From Bacillota bacterium (GTDB lineage: Bacteria > Bacillota > UBA4882 > UBA8346): 24,067 bases of DNA. Under the pieces are notes generated by a model. That model did no database searches and was not told where the DNA came from. It worked only from the letters and a program-made list of their open reading frames with translations. A program made the translations under genes and the position numbers. Shown here in pieces: positions 18,201 through 22,947 of this stretch. Position 1 is the first letter of the stretch. Each line of letters opens with the position of its first letter. Location of the stretch: positions 1 through 24,067 of the forward strand of contig JAFABB010000047.1 in NCBI GenBank assembly GCA_023426245.1. The letters are read 5' to 3'.

Positions 18201-19463
18201 AGCCGGGTGCACCCAATATTCCTCCAATAGTACCCGATCAAACAACTTCAATACTTCATCCGTGTTATAAAGATCCTTCGACCATGACAAATCCAAAGAT
18301 AAACTGCCGGAAACTGTAGACGATACCAAAAGAATGGACTGTGATTTTACAGAAAACCCAATGGATGCTACGAATTTATCGATCACTGGATCGGAAATGG
18401 CGCCCAGATTGGAATAAGTGAGCGAAAAATTCATCAACGGAGACCTCTCGGGTATAGGTGCCTTACACAATGTCAAGCACTTTGCCTTCGATTTTTGGTA
18501 GGATAAGGAAACCTTAGCCATTAAAGATGACAAACTATAAGGAATCCCTCTTTTAAACCACTTAAACACCGATTTTACCTGTTTATCGATGTCCCGGCCC
18601 CTAAAAAACTGTACCGGAAGACTGGCTATCAAATTTCCATGAGCTGTTTCCGGTGAATAGGGTAACAGAAACTGCAAGTCCATGGGGATCGAAATGAAGA
18701 CCCGTTCTTTTTCCTGATCGTGCTCGAATAAACTCTCCGCTAATAGTGCACACATGGATTCAGTGAACGTCATTTTCTTAAGTTTACATTGTTGCAGTAT
18801 TCTTTGAGTAGCCTCCTGGCTAAAGCGGTAAGATTTCATCGCATAGTTCTTGGTTTCAACCGGGTTTTTACCATGGCTCAAGTCCACTGTTGCCTTGCCG
18901 GCTTTTAGTAAAAAACCCCCAATAAAAACCGGCGACCACAAGAAGGCCTTTATTCTTTTCATCAGGAACAAAATTCTATGATTCAAATTCGTATCCGGTA
19001 ATTGCTCATGGACTGCGACATCTATATCATCAGCATAGTATCGCAGCCATTTTTGAATCCAGAAAACGAAACATTTGCCATTGGCAATGATATGACTTAA
19101 ATGGACAAATACCGTGTTTTCATCCATAACGACGATGTAAAATGGTAGGCGCGAATTGGTCGGGTAATACTGCCTTAAAATCATTTCCTGATCAAACTTT
19201 TTCATGAACTGCTCTTCCTCAAAACGAAGCAAACATTCCAATTCTTCGGATGAGAACCGCCCCCACTCAAACCTATTTTTAGCGGGAATTTCAAAGATCT
19301 TCGTTTGCAACAAGGGATTCTCTACAATTAATTTCCTATAACTCAAGACTAATTTATGACAATCGATTTTCTTCTTCAGAATCACTTTGGCGATCATGCT
19401 GTTGGATGAATTGAACTCTTCAGTCCCTAAAAAATACAGTCCTGCCAATTGAACCAGTTTCAT
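9249..19463 (-). CDS. Two-module NRPS, [AT/C-like]-C-A-PCP-E-C-A-PCP-R
   Basis: This is a complete 3404-residue synthetase. Residues 1-435 form a divergent condensation/alcohol-acyltransferase-like domain with SHIIANG (123-129), which keeps the catalytic second His but has Asn in place of Asp. C1 (about 438-880) is intact, with HHLIIDG at about 568-574. A1 (about 883-1380) has YTSGSTGKPKG and reads D-A-W-L-F-G-A-V-I-K by alignment to GrsA from memory. PCP1 has GGDSIK with Ser1428. The epimerization domain (about 1477-1925) shows PIQYWLFEQ, HHLVVDGISW, VGWFTAQYPV and NYLGQFD. C2 (about 1949-2385) is of D-C-L type with SPMQEGLLYQ and HHIIMDG. A2 (about 2390-2890) reads D-A-W-F-L-G-H-V-V-K. PCP2 has GGNSIK with Ser2939. 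The C-terminal thioester reductase (about 3025-3404) has GGTGYLG, a Ser/Thr cluster ISTTSVG and the YVATK dyad near 3197. Both codes resemble leucine codes (DAWLYGAVMK and DAWFLGNVVK in the classic table). Inferred product: acylated D-Leu-Leu released as aldehyde or alcohol. The A10 motif of A1 reads PNDKIDRKAL (usual PNGKID) but retains the Lys. The ATG has GAGGTGA upstream. Confidence 0.96.
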   Translation of the reverse strand: MKLVQLAGLYFLGTEEFNSSNSMIAKVILKKKIDCHKLVLSYRKLIVENPLLQTKIFEIPAKNRFEWGRFSSEELECLLRFEEEQFMKKFDQEMILRQYYPTNSRLPFYIVVMDENTVFVHLSHIIANGKCFVFWIQKWLRYYADDIDVAVHEQLPDTNLNHRILFLMKRIKAFLWSPVFIGGFLLKAGKATVDLSHGKNPVETKNYAMKSYRFSQEATQRILQQCKLKKMTFTESMCALLAESLFEHDQEKERVFISIPMDLQFLLPYSPETAHGNLIASLPVQFFRGRDIDKQVKSVFKWFKRGIPYSLSSLMAKVSLSYQKSKAKCLTLCKAPIPERSPLMNFSLTYSNLGAISDPVIDKFVASIGFSVKSQSILLVSSTVSGSLSLDLSWSKDLYNTDEVLKLFDRVLLEEYWVHPAVSAQEEVHDYHEKLDDAEYPLTSYQKDIWLEQCLYPGKPIYNLGGYMDIQGNIDKDMLIRSIDILIRENDSLRMRVIEKNSEPCLKLSSEVAYEVPYYDFSNDENPYQACLNWMEKEFLKPLDWDGNLFQFALLKADHNRYFRFAKFHHLIIDGFGIALMHKQIIENYNQLWTGVHETGRMTYSYRDFIAENQTYLNSQAFLSDKQFWKEKNRTIPEPLFNRNAANDLDGSFVMSNRLTFSIQRSLYNQMIQFSEENGCTVFHFILGVLFVYFSRVCQKNEVVIGVPILNRGKAKFKKILGLFTNVLPLKINPGNDISFRELMLTIKSELMECYRHQKFPLGEIYRTVFEQVKEKSNIFDISLSFINQDFSENYVTASDYNIVSMAHRHERNALTIFVREYNTERDVDIDFDYQTGVFEKFIPIANVVEHFQFCLGQVLISGEKNLREIEIIPEEEQKKILYGFNQTKAEYPRNNAIHQLFEAQAAKTPENLAVVFGDQQLTYGKLNAKANQLARLLRNKGVKPDDIVGIMVERSMDLVIGALGVLKAGGAYLPIDANYPPDRIQYMLEDSAASILLTQGHLKDRAVYQGEIIDIEDSAIYQGDRENLLNVSKPCDLAYIIYTSGSTGKPKGVMIEHGGIANLKTFFAKICNLGEPDRMLQFASSSFDASVWEIFACLLTGGTLYIVPKETIYNFTAFENFISQNGITIALLPPTYLAGIEPERVTGLKQLFTGGSAITKWLVDKWKGKLTYYNAYGPTESTVIATTWKYNEQQLGNGPVPIGGPISNTEIYILDQSQRLLPIGAAGELCIGGDGLARGYLNRPELTAEKFVTNPYRDGAKIYKTGDLARWMPDGNIEFLGRIDHQIKIRGFRVELGEIESALLNYPSVKEAVAIAREDRPGDQYLAAYFVSENGLTTDELQEHLRKELPEYMVPSYIIRLDRMPLTPNDKIDRKALPEPARDLNRDTQFIAPRNEKEAILAKVWQEVLRTERIGIRDNFFNLGGDSIKAIQVLSRLNAYQLKLEMKDLFKHPVIEELGDFVKTSTSTAEQGTIEGKIKMTPIQYWLFEQRFSEKHHFNQAVLLYRQEEFSEAILRTLFEKLVVHHDALRMIVRIEGDRPVLYNRGLEGQWHSGELYSLEVVDLLKDDNFQDTIESESNRLQASFDLDRGPLVKAKLFKAKTGDYLLIVLHHLVVDGISWRIILQDFYRGYLQASKNEPIQFTDKTDSFLTWSLRLSAYADSRELLSEVDYWAEVEAKAVKSLPKDRMIDKRSYQDIRQVQLGLAGPDTEKLLKQANQAYHTEINDILLAALGLAVKEWTGEDQVLINLEGHGREEILKDIDISRTVGWFTAQYPVVLDMGGNRDLAYRIKAVKEHLRQIPNKGIGYGILKYLTLPENKKNLQFTLQPEISFNYLGQFDAEIENGAFTLSDISTGKWIAPTMECPYAIEISGLVHQGRLVLNFGYHQYEYDRVTMVQLAECFQEKLVNLIDHCAAAERPVRTPSDFTIHQITLDELDNLLSNIDAGNVKDLYELSPMQEGLLYQAIKDNESAAYFEQVSIQIKGRLDLFRLKESYNQLLGRYDIFRTVFVYENLTRPVQVVMKQAKSQIWVEDISHLPEMEKQVFLEEFKLKDQRCGFDLQKGPLIRLRIIQTGADCYEVIWSFHHIIMDGWCLGIVLKEFFTIYACLQENRMPELETIHPYSNYIQWLAVQDDAEAASYWTKYLNDFEERTSLPKNSGLPVTGTYEREELGFEIDSVIRLDLETLARRNNVTFNTLFQAIWGLLLMRYNNTGDVVFGTVVSGRPHEITGVEKMIGLFINTLPVRIKADMAHSILQLLPKLQQAALESEGYSYFPLAEIQTRTSLKTALFDHLIAFENYPLEEATGNILGIDAKVSEVFEQTQYDLNMVIFPGKELKIKFIYNSLVYGRGFIEKVSNHLLSAIKGILADPQTPLKDIGILTEEEKLELLSTFNHTEVEYPKDKTIPELFEEQVKRTPDHPAVVFQEQQLTYKVLNEKANQLARVLRTKGVKAGNIVGIMAERSPEMITGLLGIWKAGGAYLPIDPEYPADRISYMLADSGTSILLTQKHLLDKLTFSGEILCLDDPNLYSGGHSELGVKQNPGDLSYVIYTSGSTGKPKGVEIDHASLVNLVSWHQRVYRITSKDRATLVAGPAFDASVWETWPYLVSGAGLYIPDQETRSSTAGLVKWLQENMITLCFMPTPLAEMLLIQEWPRDISLRAMLTGGDKLHRRPGPDVPFVLVNHYGPTENTVVATFTEVSPEEPRAQEILPSIGRPMDNVQIYIVDRYNKLQPKGVAGELCISGDGLARGYLNSPQLTAEKFVSNPFRTGSRMYKTGDLARWMPDGNIEFLGRLDHQVKIRGFRIELGEIENQLLKQESIKEAAVIAWEDAGNDKYLAAYVVTDDELRVNELRAHLLKELPQYMVPFDFIQLDQLPLTANGKVDRKALPRPDGLANRETSYIAPRNEVDRKIQKIWQEILGAGKIGIDDNFFMLGGNSIKAIQVVSQMAQDFEIGINDIFQCQTIRNLSDTIQYSKGRLKEMVAAMNDVAAGKEDHIGFDGGLRSELSAYKVRNQRYRQIDFSETIHYENILLVGGTGYLGIHILHQLLAKKDSMIYLLVRAKNDDQARERLWAKLKFHFQFEMEQQDEAAARICVLSGDLSKEHLGLEPERYLQLAGQIDCIINSAANVKHYGHYSEFYEVNVEGNQHLIEFANTGKEKTYNFISTTSVGSGAIEGKARVVFTEYDCNVGQSSDNYYVATKLEAEKLILKSREQGLSANIFRVGNLVFDSTSGVFQENINDNAFYNLLQSLIKIGLFPDLKLKNINFSFIDYVAQAIVLLFEQKNLQNETYHIMNPHQLSLVSLVGLLKKAGVGASTIPADEFMKYLLEKYEDEAVKSYITRILVHSNLFFEGASKTSFVICNQKTENILQALHFAWPKPDRFKVQLMVDHCRKVGFFDSMK

Positions 19464-19523
19464 CTGATCTCACCTCATCTTTCAAAATTCAGCAAACGCT
19501 ATGGAACCTATTTAAAGGAAGGC

Positions 19524-20228
19524 CTATGATAACAAAGTGGAATTAATGATGTTTACAACATCCTGCACATAGTCATTGATAAAAAAATGTCCACCATTAA
19601 ACAAATGAATTTGACAATTATTATCGGTATAATCCCGCCACATGCCGATCTCACCCAAGGTAACTCCTTTTTCCTGTTTACCCCAGAATACGGTTAGGTC
19701 ACTAGCGAGTCTTTCATCTTTGGTCTCATGCCGGTATGTTTCAACAATCTTAAAATCCGCCCGTAAGATAGGTAGAAAAATCTCCAGTAATTCCTGGTTC
19801 TCCAGCAACTCTTTCGGAGTGCCGCCCATTTTAAAAACCTCCTCGATGAACTCCCGGTCCCTCAATAAATGAAGTGGTTCCCGGGAATTTTTGATACCCG
19901 GAGGACATTTACCGGAAAAAAACAGCTGGCAGGGAGAAGGATGGCCCGAGTTTTTAATCATATAAGCCAGCTCATAAGCCAGCATACATCCCATGCTGTG
20001 GCCAAAAATAGCATAGGGACCATCATCCAAATCCTTTTGAATGAATTTGTATATGTCGATGACTGCTTCAGTGATACTTTGGTAGAAAGGCTCTCCCAGA
20101 CGTAGCCCCCTCCCCGCAAGTTCCAAAGGACGTAATTCTATTGCATGACTGATATATTGGCGCCATGGATGATAACATGCCGCTGAACCACCCGCGTAAG
20201 GCAGACAAAACAATTTGGTTTTTTCCAT
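19524..20228 (-). CDS. Type II (editing) thioesterase
   Basis: This 234-residue alpha/beta hydrolase is of the SrfAD/GrsT type, which clears misacylated or stalled phosphopantetheine arms on NRPS carrier domains. Visible features are FCLPYAGGSA at the N-terminus, the LxLAGRG loop, nucleophile elbow GHSMG with Ser78, and GGHFFI with His214. At the usual catalytic-acid position (G-x-x-D in relatives) the sequence reads GKQE, so Glu186 appears to replace Asp; Asp158 in RADFK is another acid nearby. The start chosen is the ATG at 20226-20228, because the alternative GTG nine bases earlier lies inside the AGAGGTG ribosome site. It lies 60 bases before the large NRPS and follows the dispersed repeat that separates it from the MFS gene. 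It probably serves both NRPSs of the cluster. Confidence 0.95.
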   Translation of the reverse strand: MEKTKLFCLPYAGGSAACYHPWRQYISHAIELRPLELAGRGLRLGEPFYQSITEAVIDIYKFIQKDLDDGPYAIFGHSMGCMLAYELAYMIKNSGHPSPCQLFFSGKCPPGIKNSREPLHLLRDREFIEEVFKMGGTPKELLENQELLEIFLPILRADFKIVETYRHETKDERLASDLTVFWGKQEKGVTLGEIGMWRDYTDNNCQIHLFNGGHFFINDYVQDVVNIINSTLLS

Positions 20229-20245
20229 TTTCTTCACCTCTACTT

Positions 20246-20385
20246 AAAAATACTTTTTGTCTCAATGTTTTCTCTGTGTCTGCGGCACCATTGGTGCCGA
20301 TGTCTCTGTGGCCAAAAAGCATTTAGGCCGCAGAGACACAGAGATAAAACCTATTTTTCACCCTTTAGTTTGCCGTGGGTGGATG
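20246..20385. repeat. Dispersed hairpin repeat, copy B
   Basis: It contains a 59-base core (20271-20329) identical to that of copy A, with flanking similarity over most of about 140 bases. It holds the GGCACCATTGGTGCC palindrome and a stem GTCTCTGTGGCC/GGCCGCAGAGAC; the ends TCTCTGTGTC and GACACAGAGA could also pair as one long stem. It occupies nearly the whole gap between the MFS stop codon (20387-20389) and the thioesterase ribosome site, so any operon transcript would carry this structure. As with copy A, one edge abuts a stop codon. Function unknown. Confidence 0.8.
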
Positions 20386-20386
20386 A

Positions 20387-21700
20387 CTACTCAGAATCTC
20401 CAGGATTTTTAACCACCGGATCTGAATTAAAAAACATGGTAACGGAATGCAAAAATGAAAATGACACAAACAGTAATAATTCAATTGAAAAACAACTGAC
20501 AATGATCACCCGGATTGGAATAAATTTTGCCAAGGTCCCTCCCAAAATCATCCCTAATGGCATCAGCGCTTGGGTACACATATTGATCAGAGCAAATACC
20601 TTGCCCCGAATTTCCTGCGGTACCGTAAGCTGTATTATCGAATGGATCAGTACGATAATCATTGCAATAAAGATTCCACCCATAAAAATCAGGGTAACCA
20701 TGAGAGAAAAATTTTCGATGACTGCAAATAGAATAAAACATAAGCTTGAAATGATCACACATACCACAAAAAACAGCATTTTCTTGGCCGTAGGTATTTT
20801 GAGTGCTGCAGTGATCATCATCCCTACCAGCAGGCCGCCTGCTAGGAACGCCATGGAGATTCCATATTTCGTAGGTCCCAGACTCTTGGTCATTTGATAT
20901 AAAGGCAACAACAACACCATCGCGGTACAAAGAATGAAATTAATAAACGATATCATGATCAGCAGATAGCGTAGTCCGCCGAATCTCCACACAAACAGGT
21001 ATCCTTCCTTCATATCCTCAAAAAAATGCTGCCGTGCCCGCGCATGCGGGCCCGCACTATCTTCAACCTGTTCAATTCGGGGTATTTTAAGAAAGATCTC
21101 CAAAAAGCCTGAAACCACATATGAAAATCCATTGAATAAAAACATCATAGGGGCTCCCCAAATCTGAAACAAAAATCCCCCAACTGAGTTGCCGATTATA
21201 TTCGAACCCGTTTGGATCATCCCCAGAAAAGAATTGGCCTTCATCAGCTTTGAACGGGATACGATATCCGGGATCAGAGCACTAACCGCCGGAGTGAAAA
21301 ATGCGCCACAAATACCAAGGATGATTCCGACCAAAAATACCATCCAGATGCGAATGAAACCACCGTAAGCGGCAACCCCCATCAAAACTATTAACAATCC
21401 TCTGATCAGATCCATCCCGATTAATAATCGCTTCCGGTCCGTCCTGTCGGCCCAGACACCTGCAAATGGCGAAACCAGTACTTTGGGCAAAGTTGTTGCC
21501 GCCATTAATGTTCCCATCAGAACGGTCGATCCGGTGACAGCCAACACCCAAAATCCCAATGCAATACTATAAATTACATCCCCTAGCATCGATATGAATT
21601 GCCCTTGCCATAAAAGTAAAAAATTAGACGTCCATAATTTTTCACTGGTTTCTTCTTGGACAGGACAACCGGCCATTTCAAGTGGTCCGCTGATTTTCAT
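20387..21700 (-). CDS. MFS efflux transporter (MFS_3/EntS-like)
   Basis: This 437-residue membrane protein has about 12 hydrophobic segments. The N-terminal pattern FLLLWQGQFISMLGDVIYSIALGFWVL, the loop 2-3 motif PFAGVWADRTDRKRLL (G-x-x-A-D-R-x-x-R-K) and FFTPAVSALIPDIVSRSKLMKANS are characteristic of the MFS_3 group that includes EntS-type siderophore exporters and macrolide efflux proteins. It probably exports the peptide made by the adjacent NRPS, giving secretion and self-protection. Its ATG overlaps the glycosyltransferase stop codon by four bases (ATGA), with AAGGGG upstream, a strong sign of translational coupling. Substrate identity is inference from context. Confidence 0.93.
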   Translation of the reverse strand: MKISGPLEMAGCPVQEETSEKLWTSNFLLLWQGQFISMLGDVIYSIALGFWVLAVTGSTVLMGTLMAATTLPKVLVSPFAGVWADRTDRKRLLIGMDLIRGLLIVLMGVAAYGGFIRIWMVFLVGIILGICGAFFTPAVSALIPDIVSRSKLMKANSFLGMIQTGSNIIGNSVGGFLFQIWGAPMMFLFNGFSYVVSGFLEIFLKIPRIEQVEDSAGPHARARQHFFEDMKEGYLFVWRFGGLRYLLIMISFINFILCTAMVLLLPLYQMTKSLGPTKYGISMAFLAGGLLVGMMITAALKIPTAKKMLFFVVCVIISSLCFILFAVIENFSLMVTLIFMGGIFIAMIIVLIHSIIQLTVPQEIRGKVFALINMCTQALMPLGMILGGTLAKFIPIRVIIVSCFSIELLLFVSFSFLHSVTMFFNSDPVVKNPGDSE

Positions 21701-22947
21701 CGAATTCCCCTTCGTATTTTGTATGCAAATATCTCATCAACCGCTCTTTGATAACCGCCAGCCCCTTGAAAAGATGCGGCAATGGCGGCGCAGTTATTTT
21801 TAAAAGTGCTGTCCGAAAGGACTTTTCCGATTAAATTCTTTAATTCTTCGGCCGGAATTTCAGGATTTCTTACATAGATACCCGCCCCCAGCTGTTCCAT
21901 CCGCTCAGCCACCACAAACTGGTCGGTGTTTTGGGGAAACAGTACTAAAGGCACATGATAATAGATCCCTTCACTGCTGCTATTAAATCCGCCATGAGTA
22001 ATAAAAACCGAAGCCCGCTGCAACACTTCCAACTGGGGTAGATAGTTTCTTACGATAAAATTGGCCGGTATCGCTCCAAGTTCCGTAATATCCACTTTAT
22101 TTCCAACTGCCATAACCACCTGTACTTCAGAATCCCTGAAGGCTTCGATACAATTTTTATAAAAATCCAATCTCCGGTTCAAGGTTGTTCCCAACGATAT
22201 ATACACCAGTGGTTGTTCCGTTAACTTCTCAAACGGAAAATCCAATTTGTTTTCCGGAGGCCGGATCGAAGGCCCTACAAACTTAAAGCTGTCATCCAGG
22301 CACTCTTCATGGATCTGAATCATCCGGGAGGTGTAAACGATATTCAGTTCCTCATGGTTGAGTATCCTATCAAAGAAATCGAAATCGCCTATATTATTAA
22401 ACATGCTTTTAAAATAGCCGGCCATATTATCCGTCATCTCAAGCACCGTATTGACTCCGTATTTTCTCAACATAGCCTGAGGGGACATTTTGATAAAACA
22501 TTTCAAAAACAAATCCGGATCCAACTCCACCAACCTTTTATTAAAAACCATGGTGGTAACTGAAGAAATCCCGGGAACATTCAAAGCCGAAGCAATCAGT
22601 TTTCCCCAAAAAGCGTAGGAATCGTGGATAATGTAATCGGGATTCTCGCTTTTTGTCTCATCCATTACCTTAGCCATTATCGCTTGGCCAAATTTGAGCG
22701 TAACCGTAAAAAAGGTAAACAATTCTTCCACCCCATCGGCAAATGTGGCATTTGTACCTTTCTCATCTTTGGGGATCTCGATTGGATACCCGCGAAAAAT
22801 TGCACCGGTATTTTGGATCTTCTCCCGGAAAGATTCGGATGAATAATAAATCACTGTTTCCCCCCTTTCAACCAGCTCCTTTACCAGCCCAAGAGTGGGA
22901 TTGGTATGTCCATGAAGGGGATAACTAAGAAATATCACTTTTGACAT
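21697..22947 (-). CDS. MGT-family (GT1, YjiC-like) glycosyltransferase
   Basis: This 416-residue GT-B enzyme has the N-terminal acceptor-side motif YPLHGHTNPTLGL with His12/His14 as candidate catalytic base, and the C-terminal nucleotide-sugar motif THGGFNSSSEGIYYHVPLVL followed by FPQNTDQFVVAERM, where the HGG...DQ pair contacts the UDP-sugar. This is the macrolide glycosyltransferase branch of family GT1, which also includes Bacillus YjiC-type enzymes that glycosylate natural products. The start ATG overlaps the end of the upstream NRPS gene by 13 bases and has AAGGAG before it, and the stop overlaps the MFS gene, so GT and exporter are made together with that NRPS. It probably glycosylates the thioesterase-released product, either as final tailoring or as a self-resistance step. 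No sugar-biosynthesis genes are in the window, so a common UDP-sugar donor is likely. Confidence 0.94.
   Translation of the reverse strand: MSKVIFLSYPLHGHTNPTLGLVKELVERGETVIYYSSESFREKIQNTGAIFRGYPIEIPKDEKGTNATFADGVEELFTFFTVTLKFGQAIMAKVMDETKSENPDYIIHDSYAFWGKLIASALNVPGISSVTTMVFNKRLVELDPDLFLKCFIKMSPQAMLRKYGVNTVLEMTDNMAGYFKSMFNNIGDFDFFDRILNHEELNIVYTSRMIQIHEECLDDSFKFVGPSIRPPENKLDFPFEKLTEQPLVYISLGTTLNRRLDFYKNCIEAFRDSEVQVVMAVGNKVDITELGAIPANFIVRNYLPQLEVLQRASVFITHGGFNSSSEGIYYHVPLVLFPQNTDQFVVAERMEQLGAGIYVRNPEIPAEELKNLIGKVLSDSTFKNNCAAIAASFQGAGGYQRAVDEIFAYKIRRGIR

Noticed and set aside
20229..20237. GTG start for the type II thioesterase
   Set aside because: The GTG is part of the AGAGGTG ribosome-binding site for the ATG three codons downstream.
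20265..20897. 210-residue plus-strand frame
   Set aside because: It runs antisense through the repeat and the MFS gene, whose protein has clear transporter motifs; the plus-strand translation resembles nothing.
20481..20930. 149-residue minus-strand frame within the MFS gene
   Set aside because: It is an out-of-frame shadow of the MFS coding sequence; the MFS frame is intact, so no frameshift is needed.
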